This document shows positions 50,201 to 53,948 of a stretch of DNA of 64,000 nt, piece by piece (positions within the stretch are counted from its first letter, which is position 1; every line of letters starts with the position of its first letter). The notes beneath the pieces are model-generated. The model was not told where the DNA came from, made no database searches, and saw only the letters and a program-made list of their open reading frames with translations. Made by a program: the position numbers and the translations under genes. Source of the DNA: Sweltsa coloradensis (Eukaryota; Arthropoda; Insecta; Plecoptera; Chloroperlidae); NCBI GenBank assembly GCA_024449915.1, contig JAMZAV010001834.1, forward strand, positions 62,001 to 126,000. Direction: 5' to 3'.

Positions 50201-51518
50201 CAACAAGGTAAAGATGGAGGAAACGGAGGAGGTAGAGGTTATGCTGTTTGCAGATGATTTCGTGGCGTGGTCAGAGTATGAGGAGGTACTCCAGAGATAC
50301 ACAGACCTCTGGAAGAGGCACATTGAAGAGGCCGGCATGAAGATAAGCGTGAGCAAGAGCAAGGTTGTTACTATGCCAGGAGAAGGAGACGTCAGGAACT
50401 ATCATGCGGAGATCAAGATTGGAGAAGAAACCCTGGAAGTGGTGGAGAGTTTTGGATACCTAGGAAGTAAAATAATGGCAAGCGGGAAGATGAAAAAGGA
50501 AATCAACAACAGAATACAAAAGGCCAGTAACTTCTACCAGTGTGTAAAAGGTCGGTATGGGATAGGGAAATACCCATAAAGTGCAAGATGACACTATACA
50601 AGACCTACTTCATACCGATCCTCACATATGCGGCAGAAACCTGGACTATGGGTGATAGAGAAGAAAGAATACAGGCGGCGGAGATGAGATTCCTGATGAG
50701 TACAGTGGGCAAGACAAGAAGAGATAGGATTAGAAATACGAACATCAGAGAGATGCTTGGGGTGGAGAAGTTAGGTGACAGGAGAATGTATGAGAAAAGG
50801 ATTGAAGGAGGAAGAAGAAGGGGGAGACCAAGGAAGAGATGGAAGGAGACCATAGCAAGAGATTTACATAATAGAGGAGAGAGCTGGGAAGATGTAGCAG
50901 AGACACGATTGTGGAAGGATAGAAAGAAGTGGAAGAATTTGGTTGCGAAACCCAAGCTGACCCTGCCAGAAGTAGGAAACGGCGATGGATACTGATGATG
51001 ATGATGGAATTTTTTTCAAAATTAGAAATTACAGAATTTTCTTTTCAAAATTAAATGTTCTGCAACCGTAAAACTAATTAGTCGAGCCCACTTATAAAGA
51101 ACTCTCTTTCAACAAAGTTCTGGATGTAACAAAGTAATTTTAAAGCTTGTTAATTAAAAATACATGTAAAGTGACTCTGTTTTAAGTTTTAACCAAGTTC
51201 TTGTTTCACAAAGTAAAAGTCACTTTTTGTCAAGTTTGTTATAAGTGGGCTCGACTGAAAAATAATAGCTTGGAACAATGTGTCCCTTTTTAAGTCCAAG
51301 AAATGATTAATTAGATGGGAAATTACGATAATTTATTAAATACGGTTAGTGGCAGGGGCGCCGACTATAAGTTTTAACTGAGTTTGACTGTATGTAATTC
51401 CTTTTCCAGCCACCTTCTGTCGGCTGACACGCGCGAGGAACGTGCCATGTGGTGCTCGCAGGTCAACAAAGCGCTGACGATGCTGAGAGCGTGGGGCAAC
51501 AAGAAGCAATCAGAGTAG
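1549..51518 (+). CDS. ANLN: anillin, 15 exons, N-terminal exon missing (gene-level entry)
   Basis: Anillin is the scaffold of the cytokinetic contractile ring. In known family members it binds formin, F-actin and myosin II through its N-terminal half, and RhoA, septins and membrane through its C-terminal half. The joined exons encode 1,200 residues. Recognisable parts are [14 protein letters not shown] at the start, [20 protein letters not shown] around residues 155-175, [13 protein letters not shown] around 375, a proline-rich repeat around 520-580, the anillin homology domain about 790-1060, and a PH domain about 1070-1195 with [17 protein letters not shown]. Human anillin is about 1,120 residues, so this is close to full length. 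All 14 introns are GT/AG and all phases agree. The initiator exon (family members begin MDxFT) is not visible and probably lies left of the window. The symbol follows the family. Confidence 0.97.
1735..2060. repeat. short direct and inverted repeats in the first intron
   Basis: Segments 1735-1780 and 1910-1958 are direct repeats (AATGCTTGCAT...CTCTTAATGATRG). GTAACGGAATTAC motifs at 1856-1890 are inverted at 2037-2060. This looks like a degenerate MITE, but its ends are not certain. Confidence 0.5.
2275..2774. mobile_element. hAT MITE, 500 bp, nested in the pogo-like element
   Basis: The ends are TAGGGATGG... and ...GCAACCCTA. It is flanked by exact 8-bp copies of GCCGCCAC at 2267-2274 and 2775-2782. 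Subterminal palindromes TTGACCGGTCAA and GTCAATTGAC occur at both ends. The 8-bp duplication and the TAGGG ends identify hAT. No coding sequence is present. Confidence 0.92.
3079..3513 (-). pseudogene. remnant C-terminal region of a transposon-encoded protein
   Basis: A 144-codon open frame lies within the TIR element. Residues such as [13 protein letters not shown]...YVCIVQSG...[11 protein letters not shown] resemble the small beta-rich module often found after the DDE domain in arthropod transposon ORFs; this is a resemblance only. Upstream reading frames on the same strand (3514-3720) show coding-like fragments broken by stops, so the gene looks dead. Confidence 0.45.
4312..4849. other. 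AT-rich intron sequence, nothing recognised
   Basis: Low-complexity A/T-rich sequence with A-runs. No gene, repeat boundary or RNA is evident. Confidence 0.5.
4850..7900 (-). mobile_element. decayed RTE-clade non-LTR retrotransposon
   Basis: The + strand is strongly pyrimidine-rich, so the coding (minus) strand is purine-rich. Translated fragments on the minus strand include NFRGI(T)LMS and KIYEKI near 6180-6210, [14 protein letters not shown] near 6030-6070 and DVKKAYDM near 5970-5990. These are in the order of reverse-transcriptase blocks 2-4. Near 4900-5030 there is a tail like LWEDRKEWRELGK, as at the end of RTE/BovB-type ORFs. Frames break every few dozen codons and homopolymers are often lengthened. 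The limits are approximate. Confidence 0.65.
7901..9214. other. intron sequence, no gene; one SINE-like B box
   Basis: AT-rich with several AGGCCTA motifs. At 8765-8830 the minus strand carries a tRNA-like stretch with a Pol III B box (GGGTTCAAAAGTC), suggesting an old tRNA-derived SINE. No coding exon is seen. Confidence 0.45.
9215..9433 (+). CDS. ANLN: anillin visible exon 2 (acidic linker)
   Basis: The acceptor CTTCCAG|TAGAGG enters in phase 1 and the donor CTCTG|GTACTG leaves in phase 1, matching both neighbours. It encodes a strongly acidic stretch ([18 protein letters not shown]) and then [12 protein letters not shown], which aligns by position with the anillin helix before the SWEDD region. 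The 5' limit is the least certain of the internal exons, because the open frame continues upstream to 9097. Confidence 0.75.
9434..9979. other. anillin intron
   Basis: AT-rich with no recognisable element. It ends in a good polypyrimidine tract and TTTCAG. Confidence 0.7.
9980..10299 (+). CDS. ANLN: anillin visible exon 3
   Basis: Acceptor TTTCAG|ACTCTC, donor CTG|GTAAGT (phase 1 in, 0 out). It encodes [18 protein letters not shown], one of the best-conserved anillin signatures, and later a [11 protein letters not shown] motif. It falls in the region that binds myosin II and F-actin in characterised anillins. The exon is visibly more GC-rich than the flanking introns. Confidence 0.95.
10300..11193. 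other. anillin intron
   Basis: AT-rich, with scattered AGGCCTA. No inserted element with definable ends. Confidence 0.6.
11194..11791 (+). CDS. ANLN: anillin visible exon 4 (actin-binding region)
   Basis: Acceptor TTTTAG|GCATCT, donor TAGTG|GTAAGT (phase 0 in, 1 out). It is Ser/Pro-rich with many SP/TP sites, then [13 protein letters not shown] and [14 protein letters not shown], the conserved block of the anillin actin-binding region. A second strong donor-like site, CAG|GTGAGA, lies inside the exon at 11325/11326. The reading frame and conservation continue past it, so I treat the longer exon as the main form. Confidence 0.93.
11792..12362. other. anillin intron
   Basis: AT-rich, with an A-run near 12100. 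No element recognised. Confidence 0.6.
12363..12580 (+). CDS. ANLN: anillin visible exon 5
   Basis: Acceptor GTCACAG|ACAACA, donor CCG|GTAAGC (phase 1 in, 0 out). It encodes AQRQLFERG followed by [19 protein letters not shown], matching the anillin helix that ends in LxxRW/F. It is charged and probably helical. A Tigger transposon begins 18 bp after this exon. Confidence 0.93.
13088..13125 (+). repeat. G-rich tract inside the Tigger element
   Basis: A run of G interrupted by single A residues (GGTGGGAGGGGAGGGGGGGG...), with G-quadruplex potential. Homopolymer length here may be unreliable. Confidence 0.7.
13389..15092 (-). pseudogene. Tigger-type transposase (CENP-B/DDE), broken
   Basis: Read on the minus strand: an N-terminal psq-like helix-turn-helix with [13 protein letters not shown] and [12 protein letters not shown]; a CENP-B-type HTH ending [15 protein letters not shown]; then the end of the DDE catalytic region with [18 protein letters not shown]; and a C-terminal acidic tail (13389-13886). 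Breaks are a one-base frameshift just after MAPPTK near 15070, disrupted frames between 14230 and 14640 (part of the catalytic core unreadable), and a frame change at about 13885. It is probably inactive. The role was DNA cut-and-paste transposition. Confidence 0.85.
15858..16249 (+). CDS. ANLN: anillin visible exon 6 (proline-rich repeat)
   Basis: Acceptor ATTCCAG|ATACCA, donor CGCAG|GTGCGT (phase 0 in, 2 out). It opens with a polyproline stretch ([10 protein letters not shown]). About four imperfect copies of a 14-residue unit, [14 protein letters not shown], follow at nucleotides 15930-16085. The C-terminal part, [17 protein letters not shown], looks like conserved anillin sequence. The repeats give many SP/TP and PxxP motifs and could bind SH3 adaptors or be phosphorylated; that is inference. 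The repeat is DNA-level tandem and may vary in length between individuals. Confidence 0.93.
16286..17243 (-). mobile_element. 5'-truncated Penelope-like element with GIY-YIG domain
   Basis: On the minus strand: the post-RT linker ([20 protein letters not shown]), then a GIY-YIG endonuclease segment ([26 protein letters not shown]), ending near 16562 at RKKPNLNLR. The unit is bounded by a 16-bp direct repeat, CAATCTGCGGTTTAGT, at 16270-16285 and 17244-17259. Both ends also carry an inverted copy of GTTTGTGGTTTGGGAAAG (16286-16303 and about 17192-17209). Near 16399-16432 (minus) the GGCC-GCGTT-GGCC-GAAAC hairpin resembles stem II of a hammerhead with a decayed core. Most of the RT domain is missing. 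Confidence 0.85.
17260..17934. other. anillin intron
   Basis: No element or exon recognised. It ends with a strong pyrimidine tract, TTTCTTTTCCTCAG. Confidence 0.6.
17935..18172 (+). CDS. ANLN: anillin visible exon 7
   Basis: Acceptor CTCAG|CACTGA, donor AAG|GTACGT (phase 2 in, 0 out). It encodes an acidic, Ser/Thr-rich linker ([30 protein letters not shown]) that ends in a basic cluster, [11 protein letters not shown], a plausible nuclear localisation signal. Anillin is nuclear in interphase in characterised animals. Confidence 0.92.
18173..18496. other. anillin intron
   Basis: Short AT-rich intron; nothing recognised. Confidence 0.7.
18497..18676 (+). CDS. ANLN: anillin visible exon 8
   Basis: Acceptor TTTCAG|AAAAGC, donor AACATG|GTACGT (phase 0 in and out, exactly 60 codons, so skipping it would keep the frame). 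It is Ser-rich and ends with [14 protein letters not shown], a motif seen just before the anillin homology domain in invertebrate anillins. Confidence 0.93.
18677..19855. other. anillin intron
   Basis: 1.18 kb, AT-rich. No element with clear ends. Confidence 0.6.
19856..20105 (+). CDS. ANLN: anillin visible exon 9 (start of anillin homology domain)
   Basis: Acceptor CACCAG|GGCCCC, donor GCCA|GTGAGT (phase 0 in, 1 out). It encodes [20 protein letters not shown] and EGERLLLLA, the coiled helical hairpin that binds RhoA in human anillin and is the most conserved part of the homology domain. Confidence 0.95.
20106..20950. other. anillin intron with transposon fragments
   Basis: At 20394 a hAT-like end (TAGGGCTGTGCGAATATTCG) begins but no matching right end is found. 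At 20727-20790 there is a piece (GGCTGGACTTTATGTTCTCT...) of the same repeat that carries a hammerhead at 52573. No exon is present. Confidence 0.55.
20951..21121 (+). CDS. ANLN: anillin visible exon 10 (anillin homology domain)
   Basis: Acceptor CCTCAG|CTCATC, donor AATG|GTACGT (phase 1 in, 1 out). It encodes [17 protein letters not shown], which completes the RhoA-binding helical part, then [14 protein letters not shown], the first strand of the C2-like portion. Confidence 0.95.
21122..22365. other. anillin intron
   Basis: 1.24 kb, AT-rich; no definable element. Confidence 0.6.
22366..22598 (+). CDS. ANLN: anillin visible exon 11 (anillin homology domain, C2-like)
   Basis: Acceptor CTTGCAG|ACGACA, donor AAAAAG|GTAATT (phase 1 in, 0 out). 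It encodes [14 protein letters not shown] and [20 protein letters not shown] sequence (here [15 protein letters not shown]), which match the beta-strands of the cryptic C2 domain in the homology region. Confidence 0.95.
22599..23083. other. anillin intron, left part
   Basis: AT-rich; nothing recognised before the MITE at 23084. Confidence 0.6.
23084..23745. mobile_element. hAT MITE, 662 bp
   Basis: Left end TAGAGGTAGTGAAAAATGGT and right end complementary to TAGAGTTAATGAAAAATGGT. It is flanked by 8-bp copies of GTAATTGA at 23076-23083 and 23746-23753. Inside, CGCGAAATTTGCG motifs occur and a central part is shared with the degenerate copy at 37360-37840. No coding sequence. Confidence 0.9.
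23746..24073. other. anillin intron, right part
   Basis: AT-rich with AGGCCTA motifs; ends in CATTCCAG. Confidence 0.6.
24074..24241 (+). CDS. ANLN: anillin visible exon 12 (anillin homology domain)
   Basis: Acceptor CATTCCAG|GACGGA, donor AACAAG|GTGAGT (phase 0 in and out, 56 codons). It encodes a Lys-rich loop ([14 protein letters not shown]) and then [21 protein letters not shown], the conserved strand pair before the PH domain. Confidence 0.95.
24839..24864. repeat. (AAAAT)n microsatellite
   Basis: About five AAAAT units inside the hAT element. Confidence 0.85.
25160..25462 (+). CDS. BED/CGGBP1-like zinc-finger ORF of the hAT element
   Basis: A 100-codon ORF beginning [18 protein letters not shown]. 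It has [20 protein letters not shown] and then TSKNH, i.e. C-x2-C...H-x5-H, the DNA-binding finger found at the N terminus of many hAT transposases and in the hAT-derived protein CGGBP1. It lies between the hAT ends and in the sense of the left end. The stop at 25460 is followed by AGGCCTA-rich non-coding sequence, so the RNase-H-like catalytic domain and the dimerisation domain are gone. It is either the first part of a degraded transposase or a short ORF kept by a non-autonomous element. Confidence 0.8.
   Translation: MKMGRWKEVSVASRALEYKKDGFYVHDKKIIMCKFCNSRVEWIRRDSCEKHITSKNHIGLLKKEKAESNNNTAGLQSSITGSFTTQARARNSSPRDRYLD
25463..26284. other. AGGCCTA-dense interior of the hAT element
   Basis: CCTAGGCCTAGG-like words occupy much of 25460-25720 and 26085-26280. 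No gene is seen. Confidence 0.6.
26491..28017 (-). pseudogene. non-LTR reverse transcriptase (main frame)
   Basis: 508 codons containing [17 protein letters not shown] (RT block 2), [28 protein letters not shown] (catalytic Asp), [20 protein letters not shown] and QFADDSSA (the FADD catalytic box), then the thumb and a C-terminal region. All catalytic residues are present, so decay is recent. The N-terminal part lies in another frame (28028-28480): a one-base T expansion at about 28034-28039 separates AVVF from [10 protein letters not shown]. Inserted antisense to anillin. Confidence 0.9.
28028..28480 (-). pseudogene. non-LTR ORF2, portion before the RT core
   Basis: Continues the same protein upstream: [34 protein letters not shown] and [17 protein letters not shown], typical of the segment between endonuclease and RT in jockey-like elements. 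It ends at a stop made by the frameshift in a T run. Confidence 0.85.
28595..28910. mobile_element. hAT MITE, 316 bp, nested in the larger hAT
   Basis: Left TAGAGATAAGTTTTTTTAGC, right complementary to TAGAGATACGTTTTTTTAGC (19 of 20). It is flanked by ATTATAGG at 28587-28594 and 28911-28918. Internal AATGCTAATTTT-like words repeat several times. Non-coding. Confidence 0.93.
29068..29362. other. AT-rich intron sequence downstream of the antisense LRR gene
   Basis: This is the 3' flank of the minus-strand gene. A TTTATT near 29260 could be its polyadenylation signal on the minus strand. Nothing else recognised. Confidence 0.4.
29363..30251 (-). pseudogene. LRR gene, last exon with a frameshift
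   Basis: Acceptor CTCCTACAG|GTAACG. The first part reads [20 protein letters not shown] to [17 protein letters not shown] in one frame, which would stop at 29845. The continuation [20 protein letters not shown] to the stop at 29363 is in another frame, and its upstream extension meets a TAG near 29950. A net change of one or two bases near 29945-29985 would be needed to explain the protein. Either the gene is newly broken in this haplotype or the base call is wrong. Confidence 0.7.
29363..33782 (-). CDS. antisense leucine-rich-repeat protein gene nested in an anillin intron
   Basis: Gene-level entry. Exons on the minus strand: a 5' UTR exon ending at 33782 (CGTC|GTAAGT), an exon 33660-33077 with the ATG at 33638-33636, and a last exon from 30251. 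The 2.8-kb intron is GT/AG and phase 1 matches (TCA G|GT AAC). The protein begins [15 protein letters not shown] and contains LRR-like segments ([67 protein letters not shown]), the style of F-box/LRR proteins, though I cannot identify an F-box. About 355 codons before the end the frame breaks near 29950, so it is a recent pseudogene or carries a sequence error. Not assigned to a named gene. Confidence 0.75.
30420..31085 (-). mobile_element. CR1/L2-like non-LTR reverse transcriptase C-terminal fragment
   Basis: Minus-strand translation gives [67 protein letters not shown] and [15 protein letters not shown]. This is the thumb/C-terminal region of CR1-like reverse transcriptases. Two in-frame stops are present. 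It lies in the LRR gene's intron, same strand. Confidence 0.8.
31180..31445 (+). mobile_element. RTE-type non-LTR 3' fragment
   Basis: Reads [15 protein letters not shown] and [13 protein letters not shown], the end of RTE-clade ORFs, in a purine-rich stretch. Frames are broken. Confidence 0.5.
31446..31650 (-). mobile_element. non-LTR 3' end with (TAAA)n tail, same family as 47850-47970
   Basis: The complement of 31446-31540 (TTTACAAAGGAGGACAACTA-like, then CTGAATAGGATAGACGTTAA and TAAATAAAT) matches the + strand at 47880-47965. Confidence 0.75.
31873..32793. repeat. fold-back element with arms of about 350-400 bp
   Basis: The outermost AATTGACAACTAG at 31873-31885 pairs with the complement of 32781-32793. 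Long imperfect arms follow: about 31948-32270 against 32385-32703 (for example GACGCTCTAAC, CAAAACATAAGAGGAATAAT and TGTTATTACAATGTTTGCAT-like segments all have inverted partners). The centre is about 32280-32380. Non-coding; lies in the LRR gene intron. Transcribed, it would form a long imperfect hairpin. Confidence 0.85.
32855..33030 (+). mobile_element. retroelement fragment with a decayed hammerhead
   Basis: About 150 bp nearly identical to 52590-52740 (ACGAAACGCGTCGTGGATTA through CAACCTGTCAATCC). The 5' core here is CTGAATGGCTTACC, so the CUGAUGA box and stem II are lost while GAAAC-GCGUC is kept. It ends 47 bp from the LRR exon. Confidence 0.8.
33077..33660 (-). CDS. LRR gene, first coding exon
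   Basis: The acceptor is ATGTTGGCAG|TGGTG and the donor is ATGTCAG|GTAACT. The ATG at 33638 is favoured because the conserved-looking [18 protein letters not shown] follows at once. The longer frame to 33719 reads through the preceding intron's acceptor. 187 codons plus one base; helical N-terminal part, then LRR-like [14 protein letters not shown] and [12 protein letters not shown]. Confidence 0.75.
33862..34940. other. AT-rich intron sequence, 5' flank of the LRR gene
   Basis: No element recognised. It would contain the LRR gene promoter on the minus strand; I see no clear TATA box. Confidence 0.4.
34941..36336 (+). mobile_element. TIR element copy A (about 1.4 kb)
   Basis: Starts ATTCGCGGTTAAAACC and ends with the complement of ATTCGCGTTTAAAAGC. 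TA lies at both junctions if the outer base is counted. It contains long C tracts (about 35323-35346 and 35463-35480) and no ORF of note. Copy B lies at 45255-46854 in opposite orientation. Together they define the ends. Superfamily unknown. Confidence 0.85.
36640..36730 (+). repeat. repeat unit shared with 58425-58515 (inverted)
   Basis: GTTGGCTTGGTCGCTTTGG through GAGTGGGTAGACTCTAAATA is found reverse-complemented at 58425-58515. Both copies abut a TTTA/TAAA microsatellite, suggesting a retroposon 3' end. Confidence 0.8.
36727..36794. repeat. (TTTA)n microsatellite
   Basis: About 16 uninterrupted TTTA units. Confidence 0.95.
37036..37230 (+). CDS. ANLN: anillin visible exon 13 (start of PH domain)
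   Basis: Acceptor TTGGCAG|GTTGCA, donor AAGAAG|GTAAGC (phase 0 in and out, 65 codons). It ends the homology domain ([16 protein letters not shown]) and begins the PH domain with [32 protein letters not shown] and a KYPDDEKKK loop. This segment is almost invariant in animal anillins. The PH domain binds phosphoinositides and septins. Confidence 0.98.
37231..37359. other. anillin intron
   Basis: AT-rich; leads into the MITE copy. Confidence 0.5.
37360..37840. mobile_element. degenerate copy of the 23084 hAT MITE family
   Basis: Shares ATATTGTCGACCAATTACAT, AGAGGTGGAGGTGCCGGTCCAG-like and TCACAATGATCGATTCTAAC with 23155-23590. The ends are eroded. It stops about 40 bp before the next anillin exon. 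Confidence 0.75.
37880..38052 (+). CDS. ANLN: anillin visible exon 14 (PH domain)
   Basis: Acceptor GGCGCCAG|GTCCCG, donor ATCCG|GTAAGA (phase 0 in, 2 out). It encodes [11 protein letters not shown] and [17 protein letters not shown], the middle strands of the anillin PH domain. Confidence 0.97.
38053..41349. other. anillin intron 14, left part
   Basis: No gene recognised. 39115-40130 is GC-richer with a 16-G run (about 39199-39214) and looks like old repeat sequence. 40735-40800 resembles a transposon end (GGCGGATATGGCCGG on the minus strand). Open frames here show no protein character. Confidence 0.4.
41350..41473. repeat. palindrome, arms of about 31 bp
   Basis: GAATTCATACTGAAAA on the left pairs with TTTTCAGTATGAATTC on the right, extending to TGTGTGAAAATCGTTT on both sides. 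Likely a small MITE. Confidence 0.8.
41519..41602. repeat. palindrome, arms of about 25 bp
   Basis: GCCGTGGGGGGAAAGCATAA (41519) pairs with the 41578-41602 arm ending TCCCCCCACGGC. It lies directly after the previous palindrome. Confidence 0.8.
41603..45254. other. anillin intron 14, middle part
   Basis: No exon or bounded element. 42240-42690 and 42800-42830 are dense in CCTAGGCCTA words. A TE-end-like AGGCGTGCGAAGGGGG lies at 43648. Confidence 0.4.
45255..46854 (-). mobile_element. TIR element copy B (1.6 kb), inverted relative to copy A
   Basis: ATTCGCGTTTAAAAGC at 45255 and the complement of ATTCGCGGTTAAAACC at 46854. Matches copy A along most of its length in reverse. G runs at 46313-46328 and 46444-46466 (23 G) sit where copy A has C runs. 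No ORF of note. Confidence 0.85.
47187..47236. repeat. (TATG)n microsatellite
   Basis: About twelve TATG units with a TATA interruption. Confidence 0.9.
47259..47800 (+). mobile_element. Penelope-like/retrozyme-like fragment with TATA box and degenerate hammerhead
   Basis: A short frame at 47259-47468 ends [11 protein letters not shown]. Two copies of CGCCGCCCCGCACCTT (about 47526 and 47578) precede a TATA box (CTATATAAGG, about 47601). Then GTCTGACGTAGTACAGAC-GAAACGTC at about 47680-47705 forms a 5-bp stem II (GTCTG/CAGAC) followed by the GAAAC-GUC of hammerheads. The CUGAUGA box is not intact (CTTGAAAAT). Confidence 0.5.
47850..47970 (+). mobile_element. non-LTR 3' end with (TAAA)n tail
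   Basis: TTGTCCTCCTTTGTAAATCA ... CTGAATAGGATAGACATTAA then TAAATAAATAAAT; sister of 31446-31650. Confidence 0.8.
47971..50039. other. anillin intron 14, right part
   Basis: A GT-rich stretch at 48660-48720. Inverted tRNA-like pieces at about 48340-48475 (ACAGGTCTCCGG / CCGGCGGAGACCTGG). No gene recognised. Confidence 0.4.
50040..51010 (+). mobile_element. 5'-truncated RTE-clade retrotransposon
   Basis: Purine-rich coding strand. It ends in a (GAT)n tail (TGATGATGATGATGG, about 50990-51006), as many RTE-like elements do. Same type as the decayed copy at 4850-7900. Confidence 0.85.
50070..50995 (+). pseudogene. RTE reverse transcriptase C-terminal half, frameshifted
   Basis: First frame 50070-50579: [20 protein letters not shown] (RT block 5), [12 protein letters not shown] (catalytic FADD box), [18 protein letters not shown]. 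Second frame 50540-50995: [30 protein letters not shown]. The frame change falls at about 50560-50580. RT blocks 1-4 and the endonuclease are missing. Confidence 0.9.
51080..51256. mobile_element. small MITE with 18-bp perfect TIRs
   Basis: AGTCGAGCCCACTTATAA at 51080-51097 and its exact complement at 51239-51256. The style is that of pogo/Tigger-type MITEs. It lies 153 bp before the last anillin exon. Confidence 0.85.
51410..51518 (+). CDS. ANLN: anillin last coding exon
   Basis: Acceptor TTTTCCAG|CCACCT in phase 2. It encodes [20 protein letters not shown] and ALTMLRAWG, the C-terminal helix of the PH domain, then KKQSE and a TAG stop at 51516-51518. Family members also end shortly after this helix. 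Confidence 0.97.
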
Positions 51519-52572
51519 ATCATATTATATACTAGTATTACCCTATTTAGATTTACCTACCTACAGGCTACAATATTTGATTTAACCTAAAGTTATGTAC
51601 TTGGTAATTATACCGGTACGTGCCATGTGACATAGACGCTGTGGTGTCTTGCAGTATAGTCTTCTTCACAATTCCTTGATCACTAGTTGGCTACCCATTA
51701 TCTTGTATCGTCTTACATACACCGATGAAAAGTCAGGAACAAAAATGTAATGAAGTTACTGTAATTAGTTATGTAAATGTGAGATGCATTTTGATTTCTA
51801 TCATACGCAAAGTATGGGTTGAACTACTGTTTCATTTTCTAAACGTCATAAAGTTGTTTGTGGTATGTCTTATGTACTGATTCATGTAAATATATTCCAA
51901 GAATAGGCCTATTGTTTTTAAATATGTACCAAGTTCTAAATAGTGTTGCTGTCTATAATCATATAAATAGTAAATGCATGTTATATCTGCTTTAGGTATG
52001 TATTGTAGCATGAAATGGTACCTAATTGATTTCTCTTTGATCACATTTGTATTGTGCTGGGAATGTATAGTAATTAGGAACCTATGCACTTAACCATGAG
52101 TAATGAAAAGAGTTATCATGATATAAAAGCTATCCGAGGTGGCTCAGTCTTACGATTGAGGCGCAACCCACACAAGTCCGAAACTAAACTACAATATTAC
52201 ACCAAGGGGCGCTGGTTCAAATCCTGCATAACTTATAAAGTTGCAGTTTTTGTAACTGTCCTTCATCCTTATCTATTCTTAATCTACTCATCAAAAATCA
52301 ATAAATTAAGTAGTCCTCTAATTTAATTTAATCAATCTAATTCTAGTATAATTAGATTTTGTCAAATTATTAGTCAAGTATGAGCTCTGATCCAGGGTAA
52401 TCTGTAAGACGTTTAAAACAAACTACCTAATGACCGTACAGTCAGTATTAAACAGTCTAGCTGATGATGACAACATGCATGCAGAATTTGATTCTTGCGT
52501 GGCCCTACCACAGGTTTGGTTATGTGTTGTGAGTTTTGTTTGCATGTAGTTAGCTGAGTTTTAGTGGCCACC
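51519..52572 (+). other. anillin 3' UTR and flank
   Basis: AT-rich. A candidate AATAAA lies at 52300-52305, but the true end is unknown. A tRNA-like SINE piece on the + strand at 52130-52222 has an A box (GGTGGCTCAGT) and a B box (GGTTCAAATCC). Confidence 0.45.
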
Positions 52573-52614
52573 ATCTGCCTGATGAGTCCCAGAAGGACGA
52601 AACGCGTCGTGGAT
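52573..52614 (+). ncRNA. hammerhead ribozyme
   Basis: All core elements are present: CTGATGA (52579-52585); stem II GTCC/GGAC (52586-52589 with 52595-52598) and loop CAGAA; GAAA (52599-52602); a minimal stem III A-U and C-G with a 2-nt loop (52602-52607); and a GTC cleavage triplet (52606-52608). Stem I pairs 52573-52578 with 52609-52614 (six pairs, two of them G-U). The order is type I. Such minimal stem-III hammerheads are known from Penelope-like elements and retrozymes, where they act as dimers. The adjoining repeat is shared with 32855-33030. Confidence 0.85.
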
Positions 52615-52740
52615 TAAGGTAACAACTTTAAATTAGCTGCAGTTGTCATCAGCAGGTGAAAAGTTTTGTCGCCCCCAGCCCTTCAGGCTGGGATTTATGT
52701 TTTCTTTGCTTTCCCAACCTGTCAACCCTTCTCCAATCTA
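52615..52740 (+). mobile_element. retroelement tail downstream of the hammerhead
   Basis: TGGATTAAGGTAACAACTTT through CAACCTGTCAACCC is about 95% like 32890-33030. A shorter piece is at 20727-20790. Non-coding. Confidence 0.8.
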
Positions 52741-53208
52741 AATATAATCTACGTTTTTTTTCTACGTTATATTAAATGTGTGAAAGCTGTTCAAAGTTAT
52801 ACTTGTTCCAACGAAAGAATGCAGATGCTTGGTAGTGGTGGGGGTAGAATGAATGCGCGGTAAATGGAACGTCGCCTTTGTGTATGAAAGAGAAATATCT
52901 TTTACCAACGCAAGCAAAAATTATCTGTGCTAGATCACAGAGTTCCTCCGTGTGCAGGATTCAAGCTGAGCTAGCGTAAATAGAGTTGACAAAGTTGTTA
53001 TGTTGGGAAAACAATTTTGAGCCACCTGCAATCTTTCCTTGGGACCACTATAGTTACATGGCATAAGACAATAATTATGACATTGAATTGATATCTTGCA
53101 TATAGTATTTTCTTGACACCCCCTAATTAATTTTTTTCATTGTAAATTTATGATATTCAACTCACTGATATTGTAAATGATATTTGAATTTAATTCAAAT
53201 GTTATAAT
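52741..53208. other. intergenic AT-rich sequence
   Basis: Nothing recognised. Confidence 0.5.
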
Positions 53209-53809
53209 TAGAGATGATCAACAATATTGATATCGCGGAAAAATTGAGCCTATTTTCGATATCGATACCCCGCCGTCATATCCGAAATATCGCGATATCG
53301 TAGCTTTATCATTCTCGATGTTAAATGTCCCGCCGCGGTCTGCACTACACATTTCTGCCGTTTAAATGGAACGCTCCTCCCACTTCTCCACTACGATCGC
53401 CCGCCAAGTCAATGTGCGCGCACTTCTCTCCAACCTCGCTCTCGATTCATGTAGCGTGCTGCATAGGACTTCAGTCAAGTTGCTTCCGTCCTAGTGACAA
53501 CATCGACGACGCGACTTGTTTCATCTTTCATCTTCGATCTTTACACGCTCTTGAGTTCAAGCATTATTTATTTTGTGGTATAAAAAATATGTTTCAATTC
53601 AAGTAGATTCACTTGAAAATCTCGATGACTTAACTAATATCCCATCAATATCAAGCACACAAGACTAGCATTTACGATCACGTATGAAAAATCATAATTT
53701 AAATTTATTTAGTCAAAAAAAAATGCGATGTTGTGATTACGATATTGCGATACGTTATCAGCAAAATTGCGCTTATATTGATACTGAAAAAAAATCATTG
53801 AACATCTTA
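53209..53809. mobile_element. hAT MITE, 601 bp
   Basis: TAGAGATGATCAAC at the left, complement of TAAGATGTTCAATG at the right. 8-bp duplications GTTATAAT at 53201-53208 and 53810-53817. ATATCG-rich subterminal palindromes (GATATCGCG, ATTGCGATACG). Non-coding. Confidence 0.9.
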
Positions 53810-53948
53810 GTTATAATGCTAGTTGCTACTTATTAAACACAATGATTAAGAAGGATATAGCTAGCATATACATAATGTATGTACTAGTATGTAAATACAA
53901 TCTATAGACCTAAAATGCACCAACAATCCAGATGTTATGAAGTTAACC

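Noticed and set aside
52640..52665. Second hammerhead on the minus strand (CTGATGA read from TCATCAG)
   Set aside because: A possible stem II (CAACT/AGTTG) is followed by TTACC, not GAAA, so there is no catalytic core.
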